A stretch of DNA of 64,000 bases from Cladopsammia gracilis (Eukaryota; Cnidaria; Anthozoa; Scleractinia; Dendrophylliidae), in the NCBI GenBank assembly GCA_022457155.1, contig JAJGOT010000170.1, positions 290,001 to 354,000 of the forward strand. Direction: 5' to 3'. The notes under the pieces were generated by a model that was not told the origin of the DNA, did not search any database, and saw only the letters and a program-made list of their open reading frames with translations. Below are positions 9,213 to 22,324 of the stretch, in pieces. The stretch's first letter is position 1, and every line of letters begins with the position of its first letter. The position numbers and the translations under genes are program-made.

Positions 9213-10977
9213 GAGACGTTTTTATATGCGTCCGCCATTTTGGTGTACAGCCGGACACGGCGACCGAATTAGCTGTATTTTAAGAAATTCTTAAAATACA
9301 GCTATTTTTTTATAGTTGTTTCTGCTGAGTAAAAAGATTTAAAAGACCTCTAATTTGCATCTTCGTTTTAGAAAAGTCTGCAAAGTAAGTGAAATATACT
9401 TGTTTTAAAAAACGTTTTGTTGGTGCAGCTGAGCGTCTTCATGTGTGAAACAATGAAAAAGTATACCACATTGCTTTAAAATTATTGATATGAAATTTGG
9501 CACAACGCCGGATTACTATTGCTGATGTTAAGACCTGTTAAAAGGAGTCGTGTAGAATTAACTGTTTAGAGTTTAGAATTGTGATGTGGTCAGGTGAAAA
9601 CGATAAATAGTTTCTGAAACTTTTCGAATGGTATAAAATGGCTTGCGTCATTCCGGTTAAAGTAATTTCTGATTTATCCGTGTAGGTAACGAGGGATAAA
9701 TTATCACTTTTTTGATTGTAAGACCTGGCAGGATTGATTGCGTAACCGAGAAAAATTTGGGCATCTTACTTCCCTTTTATAAACGGTCGATACCATTTTT
9801 AACCGTCCATTCCATCATTGATAATTCGTCCATTTTCTGGACGAATTATCTGCCAGACGAATAGTTTGTCTCATTATAATAGGACGGATAACTCAACGGT
9901 GAATCTTTGAAGATTCTCCGTGAAGGAATGAGAAGAGGAAATGCAGGCATCTCATGAAACCTTGCGAACAATAGAAAACTAAATAAAAAACATTCTTCGT
10001 TTTCTGTCCATATATAAATTAAGAAACTAGTATACCTAAATGGTAAAAATGCTGCCGAAGGAGAGGGTGAGATAAGTATGCTTGCAGTAAGGTTATGAAC
10101 TGAACTATTTTGTCTGTTTGAAATGGTGAAGAAAACAGCTACAGGAAGGGATATTTGAAGCGTTATGAAAAGAAATCAATGTCAATTTTTATGGGACAGG
10201 GCGCTAGTGTGATTTGAAATACATGGGTGCTAAATAAAATTTTCCTACCATTTCGCTTTTTTGTATTTTTCACAGGCTCCCTTATTTCCCCCCCCCCCCC
10301 CCCCTCTTCGTTGACCTCACCAAAAAGATATAAATAAAAAATGGAAATATAAAAAAATCAGCAAGCTTAACTTGACGTTGTTCTTTGTCCAAAGGAGGGG
10401 GATGTTTTAGTAGCTCCTCCCCACCTCCTAATACAGTGGACATGATTTGCATTTGGTACCGTTTAAAGCTAATTATTTGGCATGTGCTCCTGTGGGCTCC
10501 TTTCCTTTTATGGAAAAGAACTTTTAAACCGAGATTTTGTAAGTTCTTTGTGAAGAACCCTTATTGGAAATGTTTTTTTCTAATTGCCTCCCCCCCCATC
10601 ACAGGCATATTGACTGTCTTTTCCCCTCCCCCACTTATGCCATAATTTCCCAGAGTAATTGAAAGATTTCCACATATCAACATGCTGCAAAGCTCTTTGA
10701 TAAAGTATAAAACGATCATTTTGTCAACAATTAAAAAAAATATATTGTAAGATCAATATTTTGCTTTTGAAATATTTTATGCCTGTTAACAGAAACTATA
10801 AACTACAAACAATAAGTATGAATTTGAAAATTGCAGTCACAAACTGTTTAGGTTCTAACAGTAACAATTTTGGAATATTATATACGAACATTTGTTGAAA
10901 ATCATCTATTAATTTTTTAACTGTTATTTGAAGACATTGTGGTGACATATTGTATTCTGTCACACTGGTAATTTTGT
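9213..10977. other. Non-coding stretch with palindromes
   Basis: No supported gene. It contains a near-perfect hairpin at 9271-9303 (16-bp arms AGCTGTATTTTAAGAA with one central base), a second palindrome near 9821-9851 (GATAATTCGTCCA / TGGACGAATTATC), and a poly-C run at about 10288-10304. The plus-strand frame at 10385-10645 is low-complexity. Confidence 0.5.
9271..9303. repeat. Perfect inverted repeat, 16-bp arms
   Basis: AGCTGTATTTTAAGAA, one base, then its exact complement. Followed by a T-rich run. It could be a foldback end or structural element; no role is assigned. Confidence 0.7.
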
Positions 10978-11268
10978 AGAAGCGTTAATCTATAAACTTG
11001 TCTTACCTTACTCCTTTGACTGTAGCAGCGTTAATCTATAAAGTTGTGTTACCTCACTCCTGTGACTGTAGAAGCGTTAATTTATAAAGTTGTGTTACCT
11101 TACTCCTGTGACTGTAGAAGCGTTAATCTATAAAGTTGTGTTACCTTACTCCTGTGACTGTAGAAGCGTTAATCTATAAAGTTGTGTTACCTTATTCCTG
11201 TGACTGTAGAAGCGTTAATCTATAAAGTTGTCTTACCTTACTCCTGTGAGTGTAGAAGCGTTAATCTA
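10978..11268 (+). repeat. 46-bp satellite, left block
   Basis: About six copies of a 46-bp unit containing GTAGAAGCGTTAATCTATAA and GTTGTGTTACCTTACTCCTG. Interrupted at 11268 by a Helitron-like insertion and resumed at 12416 in the same unit phase. Confidence 0.9.
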
Positions 11269-12415
11269 ATATATATAGATAGCCCAAGCCTAACAGCGTC
11301 GCACTTTGAACAAGCTTAACTAAGGTGAAACTTAACTAAGGTGAAACTTAACTAAGGTGAAAGGTTGGAAGCACAAGAATTAAGATTGACGAAGGGGCTA
11401 TTTTCAATTTTAGCAATTCTCAAAAACAGTATTACGCGACCGTCTGCACAGTACATTTTTATAGACCGTATAAAAGTTCACAAAAACAACTTTTCTCTGT
11501 CTAGAATAAATAGTACCACTAGTTTCCGAATAAAATACAGTTTATGTTTGTCAAAAATTGCCCGAGAAACTGATCTGAAAATCAAAAATTGCAAAAATAC
11601 ACAAACATATTTGCATAAGGCGATGCGAGTGAAGATAGAACTGTACTATAAAATCAAGTCTTGTTTTGTTTACATAAAATCGCTTTTCAATCTATCTAAT
11701 GAATGAACAAACACATAAAAATGGACAACACAATCTTCTTTCGAAAAAAATTATTCAAATCTCCATTAGTTTACGTTTAAAAGCAAAACGCGTACCATGT
11801 AATTATAGCTCATCGAGTTCAAGCTTTCTTCGATGAAATTCAAGAGATAGGCACGTTTTAAAATCAATTCGCCAAAACTAACAATAACACTAATAACAAG
11901 TCACTCACAGATTGATATCAACATAAATTCTCATCGAAAACTGTAATCTGTTTTACCTTTAAGTTCCTCGCTTGCTTGGAAATTCAAATCTCCGCTTCTG
12001 GTTCTGAAATCATCTCCCGCATTGATAAAAATGTAATACATGAAGTTCCTCGAAGCAAGATTTTATCCCTGAAAGCTCGTCTTTTTCCACTAAAGCGGCT
12101 TCTGAGTATACCTTAATTAGTATCCCTGTCTTGAGTAGCAAACCGCGAAAAAATGCAGGAAAATAACGAGTTTAATTCTCCGCTAGGCACAAGAAAACAA
12201 CTAAAGTGTTTACCGAGCTCACGGCTGTGTGGCCGCGCGAAAAAAAAAAGCCTTGCTTTCAAGATCCCGGATGTTGTTCCAACACGGCGGGCGGCCGGCG
12301 TGCGGACGCGCGCCCGCGAAACATTCCGCTAGCCATGACCATGAAAAATCACGGCGTAGGTTCTATGAGTATGGAGCTGCGCAGCCAGGCCTTCGGCCTG
12401 GCAAGTGCTCCGCTA
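11269..12415 (+). mobile_element. Helitron-like non-autonomous element, copy 1
   Basis: Inserted inside a satellite unit (site AATCTA/TAAAG), so both ends are defined: left ATATATATAGATAGCCCAAG, right ...AAGTGCTCCGCTA. Just inside the right end is a hairpin with 8-bp arms, GCCAGGCC TTC GGCCTGGC (12384-12402), followed after 10 nt by CTA. There are no terminal inverted repeats. The hairpin plus insertion between A and T without clear duplication resembles Helitron 3' ends, although the canonical CTRR is not met here; a TA target duplication cannot be excluded. The 113-aa frame at 11365-11706 recurs in other copies with differences and appears non-functional. Confidence 0.6.
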
Positions 12416-13324
12416 TAAAGTTGTTACCTTACTCCTGTAAGTGTAGAAGCGTAAATCAATAAAGTTGTGTTACCTTACTTCTGTGACTGTAGAAGCGTTA
12501 ATCTATAAAGTTGTGTTACCTTACTCCTGTGACTGTAGAAGTGTTAATCTATAAAGTTGTGTTACCTTACTCCTGTGACTGTAGAAGCGTTAATCTATAA
12601 AGTTGTCTTACCTCACTCCTGTGAGTGTAGAAGCGTTAATCTATAAAGTTGTGTTACCTTACTCCTGTGACTGTAGAAGCGTTAATCTATAAAGTTGTGT
12701 TACCTTACTCCTGTGACTGTAGAAGCGTTAATCTATAAAGTTGTGTTACCTTACTCCTGTGACTGTAGAAGCGTTAATCTATAAAGTTGTCTTACCTCAC
12801 TCCTGTGACTGTAGAAGCGTTAATCTATAAAGTTGTCTTACCTTACTCCTGTGTCTGTAGAAGCGTTAATCTATAAAGTTGTCTTACCCTACTCCTGTGA
12901 CTGTAGAAGCGTTAATCTATAAAGCTGTGTTACCTTACTCCTGTCACTGTAGAAGCGTTAATCTATAAAGTTGTGTTACCTTACTCCTGTGACTATAGAA
13001 GCGTTAATCTATAAATTTGTCTTACCTTACTCCTGTGAGTGCAGAAGCGTTAATCTATAAAGTTGTCTTACCTTATTCCTGTGACTGTAGAAGCGTTAAT
13101 CTATAAAGTTGTGTTACCTTACTCCTGTGACTGTAGAAGCGTTAATCTATAAAATTGTGTTACCTTACTTCTGTGACTGTAGAAGTGTTAATCTATAAAG
13201 TTGTCTTACCTTACTCCTGTGGCTGTAGAAGCGCTAATCTATAAAGTTGTGTTACCTTACTCCTGTGAGTGTAGAAGCGTTAATCTATAAAGTTGTCTTA
13301 CCTTACTCCTGTGAGTGTAGAAGC
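12416..13324 (+). repeat. 46-bp satellite, right block
   Basis: About 20 head-to-tail copies of the same unit, with variants such as GTGTTACC/GTCTTACC and GACTGT/GAGTGT. The array ends exactly where similarity to the 48.5-kb duplicon starts. Confidence 0.9.
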
Positions 13325-15363
13325 AAAATGATAACTTTAGAAGTTTCAGACGTCTATTTATCTCTCTTGTGAACGAAACCCATTAATTAGCATTCACGTT
13401 AAAACAAGTTCCCAACCTATGTAAAAATCATGTAGAAATACGCCGAACATTATAAATAGTTCCGAACGACATGAAAAAAACATGTTCTGTGGTGTTTATC
13501 TATTTTCATGCTTTAAAAGCAGGTTCAGATGCTGATCACGTGTTGATCACGTGTCGCGTAACACGAAAAAAAAACCGTTTAACTCAGGTGCATACATGTA
13601 GTTGGGTTATTGATCAAAATATAACAAATGTCGCTAAAATCGAATAACATTTCTAAGGAAATGGGAAATTTTAATAATGTCAAAATTAAAAGCTGTTCAG
13701 TTTAGAGTGCCAACAAAAATCAAAGCAAAGCTTATAAACATGAGGATCAATATATACCCCTACGAGTTCTTCTTGCGAAGTGAAAAGAACGAAACAAGGC
13801 AAAATATTCTTCAATTTGTTGATTAGTTCAACAGGATTTCTAAACGTCTATTAAGAAGCAGTTGATGGAGCAAAATGAGTAAATGCTGTTTGTGGATTGA
13901 AATTTCCTAAAGTAATATTTTCTTTTCGTGGCCACATTTTCTTCCTTGATTGGAAAGTTATGTTTAAGGGTTTGAGCAAACAACGCTAACGGTTATGTTT
14001 CCAAAGCTTTCATTCTCAATATCCACACACGTTTCTTGAAAGCCTGCATGACTCAATGATTTATAGAAAATCGACCAAGTATTCAGTGTGACATATACTC
14101 GCTCACATGACAAAAAAGAAAACCAAATCTATATGCTCTCGTTGTCAGCTATTTATTCCTCACAACCGAAGCAATTAGTTAACGAAGGCTTCTCTGTTCT
14201 GTTTCGTCAGAACAAGCTCCTCAGTGAACAGAGTGTGGATAAGACGAGCTTTCCTATAGCTAATAAAGATTATCTGAAGAAGAATTTCAATATAAATTTG
14301 CGGTGTTCCCTTTTTAAAAAATACGGATGGAATCCCACTTTCAAAGTCACTCTCAGTTCAAAGATGAACGTCTTATACTGCTGATTAATATACCACTAAA
14401 TTTTTTTTATAGAAATCGTTTCGCAAACATTGCTTGTCTTGGTATTAAATTTGAACATACTGCGGACATTGTATTTCAACTGAATTTATAGCTCGTTCTG
14501 TGTTGTTATGTAAGTAAAACGTTTCTCCGTTCAAAGTTTCTTGCTGTATAATGCAACGGCTAATTCATACAGAAAGCTATACAGTTGATAGCCCAGCCCC
14601 ATGAAGGCTTGCACTCTTAGTGAGCCAATGAGTGAAATAAAATAAATGTTTTTGACACTGATTGCATTGGAAAATTGTTTCTTGTAATTTGACATTCAAA
14701 CGCTTCCTGTACCACCTTCTTAAGGTCGATACTTAGCTCAATTTCAGTAGTGTTTACAACTCTCTTCGTCACTGATTTTTCTTTGAAGAATAAAGCACAT
14801 TAAATTCTGCACTAATGGAGCTTTAAGTGTCAGAAACTATAACATTATTAAACTTTAAGAGACAATTTGCACTCCGAGATACTTTTACTTTTAAATGGAG
14901 AACAAGCCTGACTTGATGCTCAAATAACCTGCTGCTGTTTTCTATTAATAATTTGCAGCACAATATACGATTTCTGTTCAATCGTCTTAAACGCTTTCTA
15001 CGTTTTATGTCTTTTAATATCTCCACTGCATGGTGAATGGTCTTAGTTTTGCAAACAACAATCGAATACTCGGCTATAGAGCGAACGAGATGTTAGTTGA
15101 ACACATTAAAGTTTGCACATGTAAATCATAGCTTACCATTGACGGTCATTTGAAGTATTTCCGCTCCTCAGTTGTCTGCCGTGATTGAAGACAAAAAGCT
15201 AAGCAATGGAAGAAAAATAATGCTCGTTAGATTAAAGATTAGTATCTCATTAAAGAATAAAAAGAGGAAAATCGCATACCCACACCGCAAATTTTGCTGG
15301 CTATGTTAAAAACTAAAAAACTAATTAACAATTTCCTTGTTACCAAATTTTTTGCTTGCTTAA

Positions 15364-16081
15364 GGTTACAGTGTACCTTCAGATCGAAAATTTATTGAAA
15401 ATTTTTTTTTGGCGTTAAAATAAAGTTTACAGAATGAACTTTCATCCAAAAAAAAAGTATCGAAAAATAGTAAAAATTGACGGAGAAATGACGGTATAAC
15501 TTTTGTGGGCGGAGTTTGTTTATTAAGCGATATGTTTTTTTAAGCGCCGTTTTCTCAAAGTTTATTTTTCGCTTGTTGGGGACACTTTAAAGAGCTAAAC
15601 TCAAAGGGAATTTGTTCGATTTTCCTTAAATTTGGACAGAAGCTAGGCTAACATATAATTAACAAAAATGTGTCGGCGAATTTCTTAATTCCGAAAACTT
15701 TTTCGTCAAGAGGCATTTCCGTGCCATCATTCCAATTTTTTTTCTCCTCTTTTCGAAAATATTCTGTAACTTTTCACTGCAATTGAATATGGAAAATCGC
15801 CGACACGTTTTTTTAGCGCTTCGTGTCCGGAAACCCGAGAACAAATCAAATTAGCAAAATGTAATAATCGCTTTGAGTTATAGCGTTTTAAAGCTGATTC
15901 GGACGTTCGAATTTAGACGTCGTAAAAAATTCAACAATTCATTTTATTACCAAATGGTTTCCATATTTAGATAGCCAGCTCTATAAGCTTTAATTTGATA
16001 TCGGGGTTTAGGTATATTAAGTGTAATCTTAAGACGCTAGAGCTGTTATACTGGAGACACCCCCGAAGGTACACTGTAACC
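15364..16081. mobile_element. TTAA-flanked non-autonomous DNA transposon (718 bp)
   Basis: Perfect 17-bp terminal inverted repeats GGTTACAGTGTACCTTC, flanked by TTAA at 15360-15363 and 16082-16085. Related sequence near 51625 reads GCTTGCTTAAACAAGG without the insert, and similar sequence is found near 50590, giving natural empty sites. TTAA use indicates a Kolobok- or piggyBac-type transposase acting in trans; the GGTTACAG end is unlike piggyBac. No transposase frame. Confidence 0.9.
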
Positions 16082-17237
16082 TTAAACAAGGCTCTCGTCA
16101 GAACAAGTTTGCGAACTGACTATACACAAATTAATTCTATTTTTCTACCAAGCCTCTTGGCTAGAAGTCATAGAACATAAGAGAAAAAAAAAATAGAAAA
16201 ATTATAAGCACCCAAAAATGCGAAAAAAATCGAAACGTTTCGGGCTTTATCTCCTCAGCTTTTGTGGATTTATTGCATCAAATGCCCTCGCACCTTACGA
16301 ACCTTTCAGTTGAAATAACAAAATAGAAATTATACTGTTGTTATATAAGACCTCCAATGGATCGATGTCTTTTATTTCTTATTTGCTATATTCTTCCTTT
16401 AAATGCAAATGTGATTCGCAACATATCAAAATATATCATGTCAAGTTTTTTATACAACCAAGAAATAAGCATTTTACCATCATACAAACATTTTAAAGTA
16501 CTCATAGTTGTTTTTGAATGATCTTATTTGAAATTAATCGTAACATTACATTTGTTGAAGGTGGCACCCGATGTTCTCTTATAAAGCTCACATCATTTGA
16601 AAGAATATTATATGACTAAAAAAAGTCAATAACAATCCATGATTTTATATCGGCTGCGTCCAGAGCTCTCTATTTGGATCCGAACGAAAGCTTTTTTTTT
16701 TATTTTCGTCTTGTTGTTTTTGTATCTTGTCTTGAAAAGAGTTTGTAAGTTTATACCAGCGGCCCAAGACAACCGTTTAATAATCAATTCCGGATCAAAG
16801 AATCTACACAGTGAAGCAGACAAAATCAATCCTAATGTTTGAATTTAATGCTGCGTTAATTCGATTGTTACTAGATTGTTTCCTCATATTCGAGGTTTTG
16901 TTGAGGATTCATCTCTTGGATTCTTCATTGCACCAGAAGCCGTGGTTACAACTGAATTTATCTTCAAACTGACATAAAAATCATCCTTCAGTAACATACG
17001 ACGATTTTATCACGAGTGAACTAACCATCATTTTTCACTGGCTTTCAATGTAATTATTCAGTCCACAGAATGAAGATGAAGACCTTCGTCATTTTGTTTA
17101 CAGCCGAGAAACACAGATTCGTCGCGATTCATACTTTAAACAAGCGCTACCAAATTTGCCTAATATTTCGTTTTCACTCGTTTGAAAGCTACTCATGGGA
17201 TCCACTCATATAAGAAAATATTGTTGTACCTCCACAG

Positions 17238-18270
17238 TAGCCTCCTACGCAGACGTCCTTAGGGCTCGTCACGTAATCTTTCCTCCCCCACGAACGTCTG
17301 CTGAAACGAGCGGTTAAAAACATAGACCAATCACAGCGCACTTCCAAAGCAAGGAAGTGTGCACTTTGGACCTTGGGAAATTTCACGCGAGACGCGTGGC
17401 CTTTCAACGAGTGTGTGAGACGTCATTAAAATCGTCGATTTAAATCCTTATCAACGAGAGGCTATAGACGGCTAAAAGAGTGTAAGATCCAAGTCTTATG
17501 CAATAGTCACGGTCTATACTGGAATAGTGGTATATTGCAATGGTTTTTAGCTCTCGTCAGAGTTTATTACGTGTTTCTCGGAGCTAGGCAGTACCTCCAT
17601 TGTCAGAAGTACGGCGTCATTGGTTCCGGTTTGAAATATTTGAATCTCCAGCATGGTAGCTGTTTTGTAGTTCTTACAGATGCAAGTGGTTACTTTTATA
17701 CACTCTTTAAGCAAAATTGCAAGCGAAGCAAGCGAAGTCGTTTAGTTCTTAGTACTCCTTTCTTAATCCGAGTAACCGCTTGTAACACTTGGATGTACTT
17801 GGTGCAGACAAACGGGTCACTCGACGAAAACACACTTACATCTATTTCCACGGCGCTTTCAATAACGCCTGAGATACCGAACTCTTGCCGAACACTTGTA
17901 CTCTCCCAGTAGGAATCAAATGAATACTACAGAGAAAGCAGTTATTTCCGACGATTTTTTTCGGAGTTTCGCCCATACATGAAGCAAGGATTTGGAATCA
18001 CTTCGCATTCATAAATAAACTTAGCGGTCGAATAAACTCGACAGGAAAATTAATCGTCGCCAGGTCTAGGGAGCCTGTTCTAACACAGCTTATGATTGGC
18101 TTTTTATTAAACAATGACTTGACGCCGATTGGTCCTCCGGCAATCTGCACGCGATCTCCAGCTGATCTTTGCGAACAAAAGGAATAGAATTTAACCGCTC
18201 GTTTCAGCAGACGTTCGTGGGGGAGGAAAGATTGTGTGACGAGCCCTAAGGACGTCTGCGTAGGAGGCTA
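17238..18270. mobile_element. Mutator-like element with about 81-bp TIRs and 9-11-bp target duplication
   Basis: Terminal inverted repeats start TAGCCTCCTACGCAGACG and run about 81 bp (17238-17318 and 18190-18270) with two mismatches. Flanks are ACCTCCACAGT on both sides (17228-17238 and 18270-18280; the exact duplication is 9-11 bp because the ends overlap). The duplicon B has the single uninterrupted site at 53536-53546. A 9-11-bp duplication and long TIRs are typical of Mutator/MULE elements. The interior has a 125-aa open frame (17535-17912) of unknown origin; captured host sequence is possible but not shown. Confidence 0.85.
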
Positions 18271-19149
18271 CCTCCACAGTTACCGGGCTCTGCTTGTGAA
18301 AATGCTCTAAATTATCGAATACAAGAAGAACAAACAGACTGAGAAGAAAGTATTGTTTACAATATGCAAAGCACGATAATTCTAATCATTCATCAGGCGT
18401 TCTATCAGTTCGAATTATTGAAAATGCCGTTAGAAAGCGGAAAACTGCCAAGGCCAGTTCTCGGCTGCCTCGAATTGTTTCAACTGCATTATGCTATTAT
18501 TGCATTTTCAAACCGACAAAAAAACTGAGATATACTATGCTGTGTAGTTGTGGGCGTCTATCTTATTCTCGAAAATCTTTGCAATGGGACCAGGCTTAAA
18601 ACAAAATCAAGTAAAAGCTATTAATACTTGTTGTCACAGATTTTTCCGGAGTAAATCCTCTGATTTATATCTATATTTTCATTGATCATTCAGCGCTCTT
18701 ATTGTACCATGTTTTACAATAGGGTGAATCTGGTCTACCTATACGAACAAGCCAGTAAAGTTAGCAAAGGAGAATTGTTGACAAATTATTGTCAAAAATT
18801 CGAGTTGTCGGGGTATGCGTTATCGGGTATTTTAAACTCGCCTTAACTCACAATTGTAACCATTTCGAATCTCAAACGATTCCGAAATTAATTCGAAACC
18901 AATACGAAAATCGGAATTTCTTTTACGAATCGCGGGCCATACCACTGGGTGGAATTGTTGGTCTGTTGATCAACACAATTTATTTAGAGTTTTATCGAGG
19001 GTTCAAGTTATCGGGTCTCTATATAGTCTGTATATTATATTTTGCATTGACTCGCCTAAACTGGCCATTGTAACTTCCTGTCTGATCTTTGATGCCGCTG
19101 GTTTTGTTCGGCTGTTGGTGCATGGTGTTAATCGCTAAAATCCAGATCA

Positions 19150-19270
19150 CACTGACAGTACTCAGGACAACATCCAAGGCGATCACACTCATGACTGACA
19201 CTATACTCAGGACAACATCCAAGGCGATCACACTGACAGTACTCAAGACAACATCCAAGACGATCCGGCA
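19150..19270 (+). repeat. Local triplication in duplicon A
   Basis: Three imperfect copies of a roughly 45-bp segment with the core GACAACATCCAAGGCGATC. Duplicon B has a single copy near 54320-54362, so expansion happened after the duplication (or contraction in B). Confidence 0.7.
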
Positions 19271-19410
19271 CAACAGAGACAAAACTGAAAACGAAAACGA
19301 ACAATATTATTTACGGAAATATTAATTAATTTTGAATGATCTGTATCAGTCTCTTTATGATTTCGTTTTACGGACCCATTTGTATATTTTACAAAATTCG
19401 TTATTTATTA

Positions 19411-20566
19411 TAGCGGAGCACTGGCCTGGCCGAAGGCCAGGCTGCGCAGCCCCATACTCATAGAACCGATGCCCGCATTTTTCATGGTCATAGCGGAATG
19501 TTTCGCGGGCGCGTGTCTGCAACATGTGTGTCGCGCAAGGCTAGCTAGCTCGCGAGCGCGTATGACGTCGCAAAACATGCGCGTATAACGCCACACGCGC
19601 GGCTACACAGCCGTCAGCTCGGTAAACACTTTTTAAAGTTTTAAAAAAGTTGGATCTTTCGCAGTGTTAGGCGGAGCAGTAAAGTCGTTATTTCCCTGGA
19701 TATAAGTATCCCTGAAGACAGGGATACTAATTAAGGAATACTCAGAGCCGCTTTAGTGGGAAAAGAAGAGCTTTCAGGAATAAAATCTTGCTTCGAGGAA
19801 CTTCATCAAAATGAAGGAGCAATGCGGGGAGATGCCTTGTTTCTATTACGGATTTCAGAACCGAAGAAGCGGAGTTTTAACGAATTTCCAAGCAGTCTAG
19901 TGCTTTAAAGGTAAAATAAATCACACTTTTCGATGGGAGTTTATGTTGATATCAATTTTTGATTGACTTTTCCTTTGTGTTCTCTTAAGGTTTGGAGACC
20001 TGTTTATGAAACGTTCAAATTAAGTCGTGTTGTTATCTTGAATTTCAACGAGGAAAGCTCTGCCTTGATGCACAATAAATGGTACGTGTTCTGCTTTTAA
20101 ACATAAATTAATAGAGATTTGAATAAAATTTTTCGAAAGAAGATTGTGTTGTCCGTTTTTATGTCTTTGTTCATTCATTACATAGATTAAAAAGCGATTT
20201 TATGTAAACAAAACAAGACTTAGATTTTCTGTCTTCACTCCTGTCGCGTTATGCAAATATGTTTGTGTATTTTTGCAATTTTGATTTCCAAATCAGTTTC
20301 TCGGGCAATTTTTGACAAACAAAAACTGTATTTTATTCGGAAAGTAGTCGTACTAGTTATTCTAAACAGAGAAAAGTTGTGTACGGTCTAAATGTACTGT
20401 GCAGACGGTCGGGTAATAGTGTTTTTTAGAATTGCTAAAATTGAAAATAGCCCGTTCGTCAATCTTAATTCTTGTGCTTCCAACCTTTCACCTTAGTTAA
20501 ATTTCACCTTAGTTAAGCTTGTTCAAAGTGCTACGCTGTTAGGCTTGGCCTATCTATATATATTAT
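19411..20566 (-). mobile_element. Helitron-like non-autonomous element, copy 2
   Basis: Complement of copy 1: starts TAGCGGAGCACTGGCCTGGCC (hairpin near 19424-19442) and ends GCTTGGCCTATCTATATATA. Duplicon B reads GTTATTTAATATAACATGATG uninterrupted near 54505-54525, so this insertion came after the segmental duplication. Confidence 0.65.
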
Positions 20567-21094
20567 ATAACATGATGAACTAAGATTTGGAGTGCAACTT
20601 TACTCAGTGTACATGTTTTATACTGGAAGAATGCGTGGTTCTGTTTACAATGCTCCAAACTGGATTTTAATTGATTAATTATAAGCGTCTAGGATATGTT
20701 TTGGGATTGAATCAGTGAACACTTGATGGGTTTGCCACATGGACTTTTTTTAACAGTGACTGAAAATCGGCCGACGGACAGTGTTAGGCGGCTGTGTAAT
20801 GTTTAAGCCAGACAAAATTTCAAATAGAAATCGGAGACAATTTACTTTGGTCCGTTAGCAGTTCACTTTTAGTAAATAAATAAAATTAAAATTAGAAATT
20901 AATTTCAATAAATGCTATATACGCACCCTTTTGTACCATTCGCGAAAGAAAGCGTTCTTACCTTCAAAGTTCCTCTAAGGTCTTCTTTCTGATAATTGTT
21001 TTATTATGCATATTCCTGAGCTGCACTTGTAAAGACAAGAGCGCGCACAAAAAAGTGATCAATGCACAGCAGTCAACTTGTAAGTAAACAACTT

Positions 21095-21176
21095 ACGTCA
21101 CTTCTGCATGCATAAAACTATTGTCTGTAGGTATGACGTCACTTCTGCATGCATAAAACTATTGTCTGTAGGTATG
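21095..21176 (+). repeat. 41-bp tandem duplication
   Basis: Two adjacent copies with the core TGCATGCATAAAACTATTGT. They lie in a segment of about 260 bp (about 21000-21260) that duplicon B lacks. Confidence 0.75.
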
Positions 21177-21711
21177 ACGTAACAGAAACAGCAAGCAATA
21201 ATTAGCTGCGTGCTTATAGCCAATCAAAATCGTGCTAGTGACACCAATATATAATAATTCAAATTACTGTTGAGAATATCTCGTCATATTAAACTTAGAT
21301 CTGATTAATACCGGTACCGCTTAATAGAAAATCGTGGTCAGTAATTCAAGATTCGTGTTCTCTCCAGTTTGCTTTTATTAACTGTCATATTCATCATAGT
21401 CAATTGTTCATTGCTGGCATTTTTGCAAACGTTTTATGACATTTCATTTGACTCTTCTTATATTTTCAAAAGAGATGTTAATTTTCGTTTTTGTATGTCA
21501 TCTGAAACAACGAAGTAAGATTTTATTTTGAGACAAATATGACCACGTTTAACAATGGAGTTTGTTTAGTACCGCAATTCTCTCTTTCGGTCACTGCCGT
21601 CTCTCTCTTCTGCAACCAAAATTAATTAAGTTTTGATTAGTTTCAGAAAAAGATGAACAGTCTTCGTTTTAGGAACGAGTTACCATAATAAACGCTGCTA
21701 AAGCCTGGTTT

Positions 21712-22324
21712 CCATAGGATCGTCCCGATCGTTACGAAAAAATGGAGACTATCGCGGCGACTGCTGCTGAAAAACGGTGAGCGCGCGGTCGTCAACAAAA
21801 TTCCTGGGTCCGACAACCGACTTTGGCCTGAAATTTGTGAACAAAATGGTGGATTTTAATCGAAGAGCGATTTTCTCTTTTTGAGATATATGCGGTGCGA
21901 ATGGTCTTGAATTTCTTTTCTGCTTCGGCCGCGTCAATGTCGAATTTTCTGCTGTCTTTCGTCAACAATTTAACATTTATACGCGTTTTTGCATTCTTTA
22001 GAGACTTTAGAACTTCCTCCATCAATAATAGTGAAGAGTTCAGCTCACACGATGTTGCCAATATATTGTGAAAGAGCAGTGAATGCTGGGATATAATGAT
22101 GCTTTCTGGGATACATTTCGATCGCCGGTCTGAGAGCGTTTCAATTTGATAGCTCCAGAGTTTCTACGATCCCTCCGATCGTACGGAGATCGCGGTCGAC
22201 CCGAACTTCCGGGTCGTTTACGAACGTCCGGGCAGTGTTTCCATATGATTGTCCCGATCGTTGGAACATGTTTTGAAAGGGCTGGGACGATCCGGACAAA
22301 CGGGACGATCATATGGAAACCAGA
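21712..22324. mobile_element. TIR element starting CCTGGTTTCCATA, copy in duplicon A
   Basis: Left end CCTGGTTTCCATAGGATCGT; right end is an inverted version (GGGACGATCATATGGAAACC AG). Multiple internal GATCGTCCCGATCG-type inverted motifs lie at both ends, with a second palindrome at about 22230-22324. It is older than the segmental duplication because duplicon B has it too (55387-56204). No transposase. Confidence 0.6.

Noticed and set aside
10978..13324. CRISPR-like array
   Set aside because: The 46-bp units are contiguous with no unique spacers; the genome is eukaryotic. It is a satellite.
14823..15026. Small basic protein family (14823-15026, 50031-50270, 52426-52608)
   Set aside because: The similarity follows from the segmental and local DNA duplications; start and end differ between copies and there is no domain.
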